Below, one piece after another: positions 12,501 through 22,899 of a stretch of DNA of 64,000 bases. The position numbers and the translations under genes are program-made. The notes beneath the pieces are model-generated. The model was not told where the DNA came from and ran no database searches. It saw only the letters and a program-made list of their open reading frames with translations. Each line of letters starts with the position of its first letter. Position 1 is the stretch's first letter. This stretch comes from Symbiodinium natans. Its lineage: Eukaryota > Sar > Dinophyceae > Suessiales > Symbiodiniaceae. Location of the stretch: the NCBI GenBank assembly GCA_905221605.1, contig CAJNDS010002262.1, positions 356,001-420,000 of the forward strand, read 5' to 3'.

Positions 12501-15364
12501 CAGCACGTGCAAGGTCCGCAGGAGGAGTTCCGATCCGAGCCTCAAAACCCAAAATAGGATGGAGGATCAAAGAAGAGCGCAACAAGACCTAAACTCACCC
12601 ACCCTCACGTAGATCGCAACTCAGCCGGTCCTGCTCAACCTCGGGTGCTAAATCCTGCGCGGCCCCAGCCACGCGCGCCACCTCGTTGCGCACCTCAGAC
12701 CAAGTTTAGGGCCTGTAAGGCGCATATTCGGGCGGTGTGCAAGGGCTTTGTGGTGCCCTGTTCGGCAAAACGAACCTGATGAAAAGGGTCCCTCTTTAGT
12801 GGTGAGGACAAGCAAGTCAAAGTAGGAACCGGAACCAAACCCAACCGGAAATCTGCAGAGCATTTTGCCTTCAGTTCCTGTAGACCTGGAAGCATCAGTC
12901 ACCTCTCATCACCTCTCCACGATCATTCTTGTGAGCAAAACATATTCTTGTTCAACCCATGTACGCGAAAGCCGTGCAGACATCCGACAACCCCATCGTC
13001 CGGAAGTGGCGAGAATACCGCTGACGATACATTCATGAACAGACATGCAGGCATGAGAAGGCCAGGAATTCGGCATACGTTGCGCCTGGGAAACCAAGAA
13101 AGCAGTAAAGAACACCAGGAAGTTAGCTACGCCCCTAGGCCAGCTCAAGGGCGACGCCAAGGGGACCATCATGCCCCCAAACTGGCCCATTCGGGCCGCA
13201 TGTCACAGAAAGAAACTCGGAGGCTGATGGGTCCCTAAACCCAAAACCCTAAATACTGAACCCTGATACTGTAAACCCTAAACCCTAAACCCTGAACCCT
13301 GAACCCTTATGACATCGGGCGCCGCACGCTCAGCAGCGCCAGATCACTTTGCTCTGACATCCGCTGCGCTTTCTCCTGGCAGGCAAAGGATGGGTGCCGC
13401 AGGATGCCGCAGGAATGTTGTGCAGGGTTTAGGGTTTAAAGAATTTAGGGTTTAGGGTTTAGGGTTTAGGGTTTAGAGGTGAAGAGCAACAAATGTCTAC
13501 ATACCAAGGCTTTTCTTTTCAACTCCACAAGTGTGGCCATGCTTCACTGAATCTTCATTTCCTTTCCCCTCTCAGCTGATATGAGAGGCAGCTTCCAGCC
13601 AGGTTGTTCATGGTTGGCTCCACGATGTTCCGGCAGTTACAGCACAACTGGGGGCATGGCTGAAAACATTGTTATCGGCGTAAATGTCCCTTAAACCTGA
13701 AGACCCTGAAGCCCAAGGCACCAAAGCCCTCGACACTAAACATCTGAAAGCCCTGTCGCCCGAAGCCCAACAGCCTTTCAAAGTCCCTCGCCTCCACATC
13801 TGCCAGCCGCTCGGTCAAGGCCCGAGAGGCCTCTCTTAGCTGTTCGCGGCCCTTGGAAGCCTTGGCCACAAAGTGTAGGGGTCTTTAGGGCTTCAGGGCT
13901 TTAGGGTTGAGGGTTTAGGGTTTATATGTCTTCAGGGCTTTTTAGGGTTTCCAGGTTTGGGGAGTGTAAAACTTGAGGGTCTTTTTGCGAGTGCCCGAAC
14001 GACACTGCGAGCCGAGTGAGCCTAAGCGCGAGCTTGAGCTGGGTGCCCCCCGCCAAGTCTTCGTAAGAGTGCTCCAAGACGTCCATCCTCCTGCCCAACC
14101 TGCCATCACTTCGGATTCTGATCCGGTGCCTCCCGGTTGTTCCGTTGATTCCGGATTTCATTGCGGCCTTGCGGCTTAAGGCATGGCAATGGTGGTACAG
14201 ACGTGTGGAGGTTGCACTCAAGTATCGGCCCTTGTTCGATCGAAAGTATGGGCCATTGTGGGACGTTTAAAGCTGCTCGGCTCAGCCCCCGCAAGGGCAA
14301 CCACCTGACTCAACAAGCCCTGTCGTTGAGAGAATTCTAAGGATAACTTCAAGACCACTCTCGCACCTGCCCACAAACCACTTGGGCATGTTTTCCATTC
14401 TGAAGCATCCTGAAATCCTGAACTCGTACACTCCCGAGTAACCGCCGCAAGAGTACTGTAACCTTGCAACTGCAACAGCTCTCAGCTCCCGCTTTGTCTC
14501 AAACACTGCCAGGTGCACTCAGAAGCCTCCTTCTGAAACGAGGCGCTGTTCCGGAGTGACTCGAGGAGACGCGGGGGGCGGAGTGGTGGTGGGGGGGGGG
14601 GGAGTTGTTGAAGCCTCAAAGGCCTAGGGCCTTAGGGCCTTTGAAGGCTTAAGGTTTTGAAGGACTTGTTCGTGACATGGTGACAGAGAGGCCGCTTTCA
14701 TTCTTGTGCAATCTTGTGCAGCGCATGCCTGAGTGGCACGCCAAAAGCCTAACTCCTAACCATGAGCTCTCAGCTCCGTGGATGCCTTCCCACAAGCAAG
14801 ACCCTCTCAGAGATGTTCATCCTAGGCTTCTGCACCCCTTCATCGAGACTTCCTTACCCCGCAATGACCTCAGCAATGGTGCCCTGCCCCTCAGGAGTTT
14901 AAATGCGGGGTGCCAACGATTTCTTCGCGGCCTCGGCTCTCGCTGCATCGCCTTGCCGAGCCAACTCCTGGCCCACGTGACAAAAGGCTCTTGAGAACGG
15001 ATGGGGGTCTAACGGTCTGAGGGTGTAGGGTACCGGCTGGGTGAGACTCTGTTTCATGACACACAAGCTAGAATGCTCGCGCAGGCGTGTAGCTACTGAA
15101 GCAGTACTGCCAAAACACAGCTTGTTCATGAGGCTCCCCGTGCATCCAGGACCATACAGATGGGCTCCTCCCTGCACTCCGTGACGACACGCTCCAGTGC
15201 AGCAGCCTGATCAGGCAGATTTGGTCGCCAGCCTAGATGTCTGGCTTGCATGTTCACAAGCATGGTTCGATCTATACATAGTCCTTCTTCTATGTCTCTT
15301 GCTTTCATGTGGAGGAGCGGCGGGAAAGGGGCAGGAAGGGGGGAAGCGGGGGAAGGGAGGGCAA

Positions 15365-15395
<31 letters not shown>

Positions 15396-15480
15396 AGGTG
15401 GGTGAAATTACGCGCGCCTGATGACCACTCGATCTGACTTCCTTGCGGAGCTCCGCAAGAGCAGCCTGGCGGCTTCTTAC
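9565..15480 (-). CDS. Scattered coiled-coil microexon candidates (left cluster)
   Basis: Short minus-strand segments between repeats translate into Glu/Arg/Ala/Leu-rich helix, often preceded by CAG and followed by GC or GT. Examples are ~9565-9650 (AELGSHFERLLVTTEEL), ~10815-10890 (EERMAAASAAARQ), ~11990-12200 (SEVASEALTTAIAEPRSEV), ~12640-12715 (SEVRNEVARVAGAAQDLA), ~13322-13375 (EKAQRMSEQSDLALLSVR), ~13790-13869 (GREQLREASRALTERLADV), ~14030-14110 (DVLEHSYEDLAGGTQLKL), ~14925-14985 (VGQELARQGDAARAEAAKK), ~15165-15225 (PDQAAALERVVTECREE) and ~15430-15475 (RQAALAELRKEV). They resemble the exons of the 36.9-50.7 kb cluster. The order and number of genes are unknown. Two similar plus-strand segments (~11005 and ~16390) do not fit and may be chance. 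Confidence 0.5.
9887..10057. repeat. TIR element of the TTGGGATGTTCCCCC family, split by a telomere array
   Basis: The left end TTGGGATGTTCCCCC and the right end GGGGGAACATACCAA are inverted repeats. The middle holds a second inverted pair, GGGGGAAACAACC and GGTTGTTCCCCC, flanking about four TTTAGGG units (9944-9974). Two elements joined by telomere repeat, or one element with repeat inserted at its centre, would both explain this. Sister copies are at 58042-58142 and 63196-63293. Confidence 0.75.
10176..10304. repeat. Foldback element with AGGGATATCCC core
   Basis: The left arm starts GGGGTCCCAAACAAGCACAT. The right arm, read in reverse complement, starts GGGACCCAAAAAGGACATAAG. Both arms run into TAGGGATATCCC near the centre. 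It is a short non-coding inverted-repeat element. Confidence 0.65.
10895..10936. repeat. Short telomere-type array (TTTAGGG)n
   Basis: About six units with one insertion (TTTAAAGG). It abuts a minus-strand coiled-coil segment. Confidence 0.95.
11699..11900. repeat. Foldback element, 'GGGGCTCCAATACCCC' family
   Basis: The left end is CCCAGGGGCTCCAATACCCC and the right end is AGTCCCTGGGGCTC. The interior repeats the motif GGTTCCTTATCTGGTTTAAGGAA about three times. A related copy lies at about 49349-49470. Non-coding. Confidence 0.6.
13232..13307. repeat. Degenerate telomere-type array (CCCTAAA/CCCTGAA)n
   Basis: About nine units with variants. It lies just left of a coiled-coil exon candidate at 13322-13375. 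Confidence 0.9.
13425..13477. repeat. Telomere-type array (TTTAGGG)n
   Basis: About seven units. Together with the array at 13232-13307 it brackets the exon candidate at 13322-13375, and the two arrays point towards it. Confidence 0.95.
15300..15405. repeat. Purine-rich tract with long poly-G run
   Basis: A G/A-rich tract that culminates in about 30 consecutive Gs (15366-15394). Similar long G or C runs occur at 6615, 14590, 32173, 40570, 48594, 54312 and 58850. Confidence 0.9.
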
Positions 15481-16177
15481 GGTTTTGACATCTATTTCAG
15501 TTTGTTGGGGTTTGCAAGCGTCTCGGCAGCTATCGCAGGCATTCATGTATGCAGGGTGTCCCAGGGTTTCGAGATTTAACAACGATCGTGTTGCGTCTTG
15601 TTGCTGTTGACTTCGCAAAGCTTCCGGGCCAAGTTTCCTCTTGGGGTTTCCAAGAATGGGCCCTTTAAGACAAGTAGGGGGGCCTCTCTCCTTTAGAATA
15701 GTCGTATAGTTTTGGGCATCAACATACAGGCCCTACAACGCCCAGTCCCCGGCTTGCAGCATTTTTGTCAATCCGTCCAGCCGGGCATGGTCAGTATGTT
15801 ATTCACAGCTCACCAGGCCCCCAAACGTCAGACAATGGGATGGTTGGTAAAGCACCTGAGTTACTTTGTAGCGCGATGTGCCGTAGAGTCCTGTCTAAGG
15901 TCACACTTCACTTCTCGAAACTGTGGGTACCCTTGAATATCTTGGGGGAGTTGGAGAAGTTAACATATGGTCACCTCTCACAATTACTGGTCCCCTTTGG
16001 GTTCACTAGTGTAAGGCGGCCGATGCTCATTGAAGGTACCCCAGAAGGGGCCGCAATGTAGAGAACTCACCATATCACGATGCCACCCCAATGTCCTTTG
16101 CATGAACCGTTTGACGCTGGCAGTCGACTGCTGGCGCGATCAGCTCGGCAGGAAAGCGGTTCTGTTCACAGGGTTCG

Positions 16178-16292
16178 GGGATTTGGGCTTTGGGGTTTTG
16201 GGGTTTAGGGTTTTGGGGGGTTTGGGGGTTTTGAGGTTTTGGGGTTTGGGGTTTTGGGGTTTCGGGGTTTTGGGGTTTGGGGTTTGGTGTTT
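16178..16292. repeat. Degenerate GGGGTTT(T) tract
   Basis: G/T-rich units such as GGGGTTTTGGGGTTTGG. They resemble telomere repeat but without the TTTAGGG period, so the array is probably diverged. It could form G-quadruplexes. Confidence 0.85.
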
Positions 16293-16539
16293 GGGGTCGA
16301 GGGCACCGATGCAGAGGCATCCCCTAAAGGAGGCCCTAATGATGAGGCGTTTCATATGCTTTGCCAGCAAGCGAGTACCAATTGCAGTCTGAATTGGGCA
16401 AAGCGCAACAACTGGAAGAGTGCCTTGCTAGAGACCGAAAGAGCACTCCCAAGCCAGCCATCTTTGCTCATCAGGTTCGGCCGCAATCACAGTAGCTAGC
16501 CCCCCATGTTTGAGGACGCACCTTATGTGGGCCGCAATG

Positions 16540-16620
16540 CAGATCTCTATGTGTGTGTGTGTGCGTATGTATATATATATACATACATTCAAAAACATAT
16601 ATATATATATATATGCTACC
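16540..16620. repeat. TG/TA microsatellite
   Basis: (TG)n, (TA)n and a following C run. It lies about 400 bp beyond the 3' ORF of the retrotransposon. Confidence 0.9.
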
Positions 16621-17035
16621 CCCCCCCTAAAACCTACCTTTCTATAGTTTTTCAATACTTATAAACTGCCCTTACACTATACATGTTCCTGTTCCTATAC
16701 AAAATTCAGCAGACAAGCTCTCCACTCTAAAGCCCAGACCCGAGGCACCCAGCCCTATGGAGTCAAAACTGAGCCAAACGCTAACCCCACATCTACAACC
16801 CTAAACCTCAAACTCAAAACCCCCCAAGCCACCAAGTCCACTCTTACCTAAACCCACAAGCGAATAAGAATAAAATACGTCTGCGTTGCTGCTCGCCCAG
16901 GGACCTGGGATGTGGGGCGCTGCTTTTGTGCCGGAAATTAAAACCTTATAGCTCATTAGGTTTGCTTGATGTTTTTTTTGCAGTTGCCTGCGCGCAACAT
17001 CTACAAAATTCCGGTGTAGCATGGTCGCGCGTGCT

Positions 17036-18112
17036 TCAGCTTTCGTCAGCTGCCGCCACGCAACGTTGGAGAACACTTTCTGCTACATCATGCAACTGCT
17101 GCCTGAGTAGAGTCTTATAAGGATTCCCTTCCCGGCAGCAGTGACACGAAAAACACAGATGACTCCAGTTACCTGCATCATACTCCAAATATTTGGTAGG
17201 CAGCACATTGCAGCGGTATACCTCAAGGATTGACCTCAACATGAACTCCAGTGCAACCGACCTATGTCGGCCACGGCTACAACACACTCCTATGTCTACC
17301 TTTGCACTCCCACACGGATCTTCCATATGAGACCTCAGGGCCTGGACGAGTTTCCTTACCTTCACCATGAACAACGGATTTCGACGCACGCCTGCCATCA
17401 TGACATCATGAAGGCCACAATGACTGCTGGCAAGACCCATATTGCCCTCGGGATTGCGGAAGTCTTCTGCATTAATAGTACATAGTAGTCCATCTGGTGC
17501 AGGGCGCTCCTTCTTCCCCCAGACCAGGAAACGTACATTTAGCTCATGTAGCCAAGGAGGTGGTCCAAGGGGTTCTGCAGGACGTGGAGAGACAGGAGGT
17601 AGCCGAGCTGAAGGATCTAGCGAAGATGTAGCTTGGGTAGATGGCATAGGTGTACCCGAAGACCTGCGCCTTTTTCTGCTCCGTGTAGTATCCTCCGAGT
17701 TTTCACGAGACAACCTTTCTGGATTCGAAGTAGAGGGCCTCACAGATCTTGTCACATGGGGCGGTGACGCCGCCAGTCCTCTTGTGCGCGGGCTCATATA
17801 AGTCTTTGGGGGCGGCGGGACGAATACTCCAAAAGTAGATGGCCTCAAAGACCTTTCCACCGGCGGCGGTGGCGGTGGCGGCATCTTTGATGTAGTACAC
17901 AAGCTTGTGGAACTCTTTGGGGGCGGCGGCACCACTCTCGGGCATGCACGTTCCACACGTAGTGGTCTAACAACCGCGCATGCTCTGGTGAGCAACACAC
18001 ACACACACGCTCTGCGGAGGGAAAGGTCAGACGAGTCAAGCCTAACAAACAAAAACCCCTCAGAGAACAGCCAGAAGCCGTGATTCGCGCTACAGCGCGG
18101 GCTACGGCCCAC
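17036..18112 (-). CDS. Retrotransposon-associated ORF with RapZ-C-like domain
   Basis: 358 codons directly downstream, in the minus direction, of the LINE polyprotein remnants. The N-terminal ~190 residues are Pro/Ser/Arg-rich and look disordered. The C-terminal ~150 residues contain INAEDFRNPEGN, then ...RRNPLFMVKVRKLVQALRSH, then DIGVCCSRGRHRSVALEF. The last matches the (G)C(T/S)xGxHRSV signature of the RapZ C-terminal domain, with the preceding 'DxRxxxNP' element in the right order. In bacteria RapZ-C binds small RNA. In dinoflagellates the role is unknown. A short region with C/H residues follows (SHLCFSCHCCREG). The 105-bp gap to the upstream frame could be intergenic or a further frame break. 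I infer that it belongs to the element from orientation and spacing. Confidence 0.65.
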   Translation of the reverse strand: MGRSPRCSANHGFWLFSEGFLFVRLDSSDLSLRRACVCVLLTRACAVVRPLRVERACPRVVPPPPKSSTSLCTTSKMPPPPPPPVERSLRPSTFGVFVPPPPKTYMSPRTRGLAASPPHVTRSVRPSTSNPERLSRENSEDTTRSRKRRRSSGTPMPSTQATSSLDPSARLPPVSPRPAEPLGPPPWLHELNVRFLVWGKKERPAPDGLLCTINAEDFRNPEGNMGLASSHCGLHDVMMAGVRRNPLFMVKVRKLVQALRSHMEDPCGSAKVDIGVCCSRGRHRSVALEFMLRSILEVYRCNVLPTKYLEYDAGNWSHLCFSCHCCREGNPYKTLLRQQLHDVAESVLQRCVAAADES

Positions 18113-18216
18113 TGACCTAACAGCTGAACGCTACGCATGGAGAGCCATACAGCGCCAGCACAAGGCACGCCTGCCGCTTCGCAAACGTGACAGTCTATAC
18201 AAACATTCTGCAATGG

Positions 18217-19686
18217 TCACTTAGCACTTCCACTGGCATCATCCAGAAACCTTTGAAGCTGGCGTTCGAGATCCCCTGCCGGTGCCACCCCCGGCAACTC
18301 CCGCACTCCCTGATCTCGGCGAAGATCTGCTTTGATGATGGCCCACACTTTGTCTGACGGGCTGCTTTCCATCAGATTGATCTCCAACCGCTTGAGCTCT
18401 GGTCTGAAGTTTTTTTGGACGCGCGCGTACTTCACTTCGTGGTGGATGGCCTTCCACCCCTGTTCCTGGTACTTGCTGGCATACTCCAACAGGACCGCGA
18501 GGGACTCTTGGTGGGAGGGATCTTGCTCTTTCGCACGTTGCTCCAGGTTGCGTGTTGCGACCGCCAACAGAGCGTTCCAGACATGGATGTGAGGAAGACC
18601 GAGGCGCTCCTCTTTGTCCTTTGGACTCATTTCCTTGGCTGCCTCCGCATACTTTTTGGTGGCTTGCATGGCCTCCTGGATGTACGGGTTGGCTGCAGGA
18701 ACTTGGTGCACTTCCAAGAGGATGCTGCGAAGAGCCCTGATTTGCATTGCGTTTGACAATGACAACTTTGCCAGTGTTGACAGCAGCTTTTTTGTCTCCG
18801 CATCCTCCATGCCCTGTCGCGCGACTGCACGAACCTTGGACGGCCGCTCGCCCTGATTTTGCTCTAGGCCGAGGTTCATTGCTAACTTCGATGTGGGGGG
18901 GGAAGGTGAGCCCAGAAGTGTCAAGAAGTTCTATGGAATGCTGAAGATCCGGAAAATGACTGCGAACATGCCAATGATAAGCATAATGGTCAGCGAAGGC
19001 GGAGTCACATAGGGGGCAAATCACATCATAACACGGTGTGACCTCAACCGGCAAAAAAGCACTATCAGCAATGCAACGGCCATGAAACAGAGCTCTTCTG
19101 AAATGATTTTTGCAGAAGCGATACTGCTGAACGCCGATGAGCAGAAAGGACACTGGTTGGTGACCACAAGGGTAGCTGCATGTACCTCGGTGCCATGTTC
19201 TCCATCCTGCGCAAACCTTTGATGCGCAAACAAAGCCTTTTGCGTCTGGAATCTTTGGCCACATATACTGCCGTCCACACGGAGTAATTCACACACATGC
19301 CCATCTGCAAACTCGGTAGGTGTAGCAGCGGGACTCTGAGTTGTGCCGTCGGTGAAGCCAGGCGGCGGGATTTGAACAGATATGGACTTTGCCCTGAGCT
19401 CCGAAACATCTACAGCGCAAAATGCTTCACGAAGCACAGCGTCATGCAGTAAGTGTGCAGGGTTGTCTTTGACACTGTTAGATATCCATGCAGCCTCCTC
19501 GATCTGCGAGAGGTCACTGAGATCACTCCGTAGTTGTACAAGCCACGGATGGTCCGAAAGTGTTTTCTCGAAAGGGAACTGACCAAACATCGCAGCAAAC
19601 ATTTGATGATGCTCGCGGGGTTTCGCAAGCATGGTTTGAAGCCATCGAAGCCGTGCGACTACAAGCTCGATGCCAACTGGAGCCAC
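18217..19686 (-). pseudogene. C-terminal part of LINE polyprotein, frameshifted (zinc fingers and helical domain)
   Basis: Three overlapping minus-strand frames continue the reverse transcriptase protein. 19686-19021 begins GIELVVARLRWLQTMLAK, typical of the region after the RT thumb. It then carries C2H2-like fingers (CELLRVDGSICGQRF..H and QCPFCSSAF). The frame then shifts to one with CPLCDSAFADHYAYHWHVRSH. It shifts again at the G run near 18893-18901 into the frame 18924-18217, a long helical domain (e.g. LSNAMQIRALRSILLEVHQV) that ends ...GVAPAGDLERQLQRFLDD. I infer that one protein is broken by at least three indels, counting the break at about 19700-19745. The copy is therefore probably inactive. 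Confidence 0.8.
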
Positions 19687-19743
19687 GCGAGCCCGAACGT
19701 GAACCTGTTGATTGGTTAGTGAACGGTATCTGGTGTTTCCATC

Positions 19744-22700
19744 CTATAGCTGCTGTTTAGAACAAGCTTGTCCTTGGAGAAGTTTGCGAAGCAACCCCAC
19801 CAGGAAAGAGTCCATCTTGTTGATGAAGTGGTCGTTGACGTACCAAGCCACCAATCCCGATAAGAGAGTTTGAACCACCACGCATCGGAAAACCAACAAT
19901 TTGAAACGCATATCAATCCGCTTGAACCAGAACCCACGAAAATCGTACCATGCACGTCTAGCAGCGTCAATGCGTCGTTGACATTCAGGAGCAAAAGAAC
20001 AGTCCCAATGCAAATATGGCCCCAGGTAGCGAGCTTCTTTTTTGCAGCCTGGCACCAGTTGACCATAGAGAAAAGCTTCACGAGTAAGCTTGTGAGCTCC
20101 TGGGCCTCGAAGGTTAAGCAAGGCTTCAGCTTTGGATATATTCTGAACCATTGAAAGCCGATCTAGCGCACCATCCAAGCGGGCAGCAGAGTCTTCTACT
20201 TTTTGGAATAGAGCACTTGGTTTGTTGTCTGCGACCCGAGACGCGAGATCGTCAACGAAAACGGTAGTGGCCACCGAGATCGCCGTCGGGCAATGCTCCA
20301 TGTTGGTGGTGAGAAGCTCATTGTGCGGCATCAGCTGGTCTTCGAATTGGCGGATTGCGCCCCAGTACACCAAGTTGAAACACTCAGTGGCGATTGTGCT
20401 TCCCTGCGGAATGCCAGAACCAGGCTGCAATAAGACTGACCCATCACATGCTTGGAGTTCACACCGGTGGTTGACGATGTGCTGTAAAAGAATTGATACA
20501 TCCTGAGAGGGAGGCAGTTGTTGGAAAATGCTTCGAATGTTAGAATGCGCAGGTGAGGGGAAAGCATTCTTCACGTCGTAGAGCTTGAGCGCGGATGAAA
20601 CCCCACTTGTGCGAAGTCGAAACGCCATGATGTTTTGCACTGCAATAGCCTCTTCTTTGCGCTTGCCCACAACACCACCATATGCAAAGGCAGGGGGAGA
20701 GGGAAGGTGCGGCACTACTGATCTGCGCCACAGCATTCTGTAGTACTGCTTGGCCAGTGCCCCAAAAGCATGTACAATGCGTACATCACTGCATAGGTTA
20801 TCTTCCCCTACGTGCGGCTTGCAAGCTTTATGCACACAATGACCAGCACTGAGCTGGAATTGACACGGCGCATGTCCTGCAGAACGTATACTCGCCAGAA
20901 GTTGTTTTAGCCAGCGTTGAGCAGTGAAGGGAGTTGGAAAAGACCGCTCGTGACCCACTCCAAATCTCTGCTGATCTCTCACCTCCTGTGGAAATATGAC
21001 CAGCCGCCAGATTTCCAATGGGATTTCACCATCAGGAACACTCTTTCGGAACGCACCAAGTTTGACACAGCGCGAAAGATCTCTGTAGTCACGGACAGCA
21101 TGTTCGCGATGTGTTCGCGTGACCAGGCAGTGTGCCATATCAATACCTTGGCGGGGTAAACGCTGACTGACAGCTGTTGCGCTCCACCCACCCTGACGCG
21201 CATCTTGCGCGAGGTGTTTCTGCCATTGTTGGGTTGATGGCATAGCAGTGAGAGGCATGCGGCCCCACTTCCTGCGAGACCCCTTGTGGACTCCCGCTAT
21301 GCGCCTGCACAGCTTCCAGGCCTCCGCCAACCTTCGTTTCCTCCACGCCGTTTGCAACTCAAGCCGAAGATGCTCCCGACGAACATTGAGGGCTTGACGA
21401 CACGCCAGCTTTGCCTCCTGAGTGGCTTTGTCAAGGCGAATTTGGGCTTTCCAGGCCGAGAAAATCGGACCCATAGCCTTCAGAGGCAATTGTAAGTTGC
21501 AAGCACTTGCAAGATTACAATGCTTGTATGCCAGAACAGCATCGTATAGCACACCAGCATAAAAATTGCATGAACCACCACGCACAGTACGTCTTTGAAC
21601 AAGAGCTGTTCGCCGCAAATCACGACAGCGAGCAACATCAGGATGAACAATCGCAGCCTCTTGAAAAACCTGTGAAGCGGCGCGGTGAAGGGTACTACGA
21701 AGAACATCGTAAATATCAGTAGGGTTGTTACGCTGCACAGCCTCTTGCCAACGGTCCCAGTTGCTTGTACACTGTTGTTGTACCGCCTCCACGAAGCTGT
21801 CACGAGAATCACCTGCAGTGATACATCTGACAATTGCATCGCGATCCAAATTGACTTGGTCATGCGCTTCGTATTGCAGATTTCTAGTGTGCAACCAGAC
21901 CCCCAGTGGCCGGTGATCAACCCGCTTCACACAGTTGACGAGTTGTAGCCGATCACCTTTGTGAAGAAGGACATGCGGGTTCTGCGCCAACCGTGAGCTC
22001 CACCAACCTTGTGGGACACATATGTAGTCGATGCGAGAAGTTGTGCGAAACGTGCCAGAATAGAATGTTGGACCAGCACTAACCATTGTATTGCACGCCA
22101 CAAGGTGGTATTGCTCCAGAAACTGTTGAAAAACTGGCCCATTGCCGTTTTCTGTTTCAGCATCACACGAACCGATGCTCTCTGATGTGAGGTGGCCTCC
22201 TCCACGCAGGGCGCCAACACGCGCGTTGGCGTCCAGACAAAGCACTGGGGTGGTCCGAGCAGGGAGCTTGTTGAGAACATGGGAAAGCCATCTAAAAAGC
22301 TTCTGCGTAATCACAAGAGCTCGTTCAGTGTGTGTCGCCGGTGGAACATATGCACTGATGTATGTGATATCGCTGCATGGTCGACGTGACCTGACAGCTA
22401 AACCACGACCAGAAAGGCAGGGATCTGTTGGCCAAGCCACCTGGGTGAGGTGTTTGCGATGATGCCTAGATGCATCAAAAGAAACGGCAACACCAGCATG
22501 CTTGTTGGAGCGGGGCCCGTATCCAGCCTCAAAGAAATGTCTCCCATCAGCCTTCATGTAATTTACAGGCTGTGACCCAGCCATTGTCCGCGTGCCTTGA
22601 AGGCATATAACGGAAGCACAGCGAAGTTCAGCATGAATGTCTGCAAGTCTGCCAGATTGTTTCAAGGACATACAGTTGTATGAAACGCAAAGCTCACGTA

Positions 22701-22749
22701 CAGCTGCAAGTCCACAGGCGCCTGCAGCGCGACAAAAGGCTGCCACCAT
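19744..22749 (-). CDS. LINE endonuclease-reverse transcriptase
   Basis: 1001 open codons. Residues ~25-300 form an EEP endonuclease, which nicks target DNA. Signatures are VICLQGTRT, VLCLDANARVG, DYICVPQGWW and RVDHRPLGVWL, the last matching the catalytic SDH/DHxP end of the fold. Residues ~600-910 form the reverse transcriptase, which copies element RNA at the nick. Motif A is LKLYDVKNAF (Asp ~725), motif B is GSGIPQGSTIATE (~780) and motif C is TVFVDDLAS (FVDD ~830-833). The start ATG is taken as given, and a few upstream residues could be added. The protein normally continues into zinc fingers. Here a frame break before 19744 truncates it. Confidence 0.93.
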   Translation of the reverse strand: MVAAFCRAAGACGLAAVRELCVSYNCMSLKQSGRLADIHAELRCASVICLQGTRTMAGSQPVNYMKADGRHFFEAGYGPRSNKHAGVAVSFDASRHHRKHLTQVAWPTDPCLSGRGLAVRSRRPCSDITYISAYVPPATHTERALVITQKLFRWLSHVLNKLPARTTPVLCLDANARVGALRGGGHLTSESIGSCDAETENGNGPVFQQFLEQYHLVACNTMVSAGPTFYSGTFRTTSRIDYICVPQGWWSSRLAQNPHVLLHKGDRLQLVNCVKRVDHRPLGVWLHTRNLQYEAHDQVNLDRDAIVRCITAGDSRDSFVEAVQQQCTSNWDRWQEAVQRNNPTDIYDVLRSTLHRAASQVFQEAAIVHPDVARCRDLRRTALVQRRTVRGGSCNFYAGVLYDAVLAYKHCNLASACNLQLPLKAMGPIFSAWKAQIRLDKATQEAKLACRQALNVRREHLRLELQTAWRKRRLAEAWKLCRRIAGVHKGSRRKWGRMPLTAMPSTQQWQKHLAQDARQGGWSATAVSQRLPRQGIDMAHCLVTRTHREHAVRDYRDLSRCVKLGAFRKSVPDGEIPLEIWRLVIFPQEVRDQQRFGVGHERSFPTPFTAQRWLKQLLASIRSAGHAPCQFQLSAGHCVHKACKPHVGEDNLCSDVRIVHAFGALAKQYYRMLWRRSVVPHLPSPPAFAYGGVVGKRKEEAIAVQNIMAFRLRTSGVSSALKLYDVKNAFPSPAHSNIRSIFQQLPPSQDVSILLQHIVNHRCELQACDGSVLLQPGSGIPQGSTIATECFNLVYWGAIRQFEDQLMPHNELLTTNMEHCPTAISVATTVFVDDLASRVADNKPSALFQKVEDSAARLDGALDRLSMVQNISKAEALLNLRGPGAHKLTREAFLYGQLVPGCKKEARYLGPYLHWDCSFAPECQRRIDAARRAWYDFRGFWFKRIDMRFKLLVFRCVVVQTLLSGLVAWYVNDHFINKMDSFLVGLLRKLLQGQACSKQQL

Positions 22750-22899
22750 CGTGACACTTTTCCTAATGCTACGTTATCGGGGGGATTTGAGCATAGTAGC
22801 TTCTCTGGTGAGCAAGCCTACTGGAAGACGCCCTACAGGTAGAGGAGACTCCATTGCCCACTTTCGAAAGGGTGAAGGGTTGGGTTTTTTTTATGTTAA

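Larger units (their letters stand above)
17036..22749 (-). mobile_element. Non-LTR retrotransposon (LINE), probably inactive copy
   Basis: The order in transcription direction is an apurinic-type endonuclease (EEP) domain, reverse transcriptase, C2H2-like zinc fingers, a helical domain, and then a separate RapZ-C-like ORF. The EEP and RT frame is intact over 1001 codons, but the downstream part is split by frameshifts. No poly(A) tail or target-site duplication could be defined by eye, so the outer limits are those of the ORFs only. The element is inserted in the same orientation as the surrounding genes. Confidence 0.85.

Noticed and set aside
17264-20154. Plus-strand ORFs over the retrotransposon (e.g. 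17442-17801, 18415-18756, 19870-20154)
   Set aside because: They are reverse-strand shadows of the endonuclease-RT, helical and RapZ-C-like frames.
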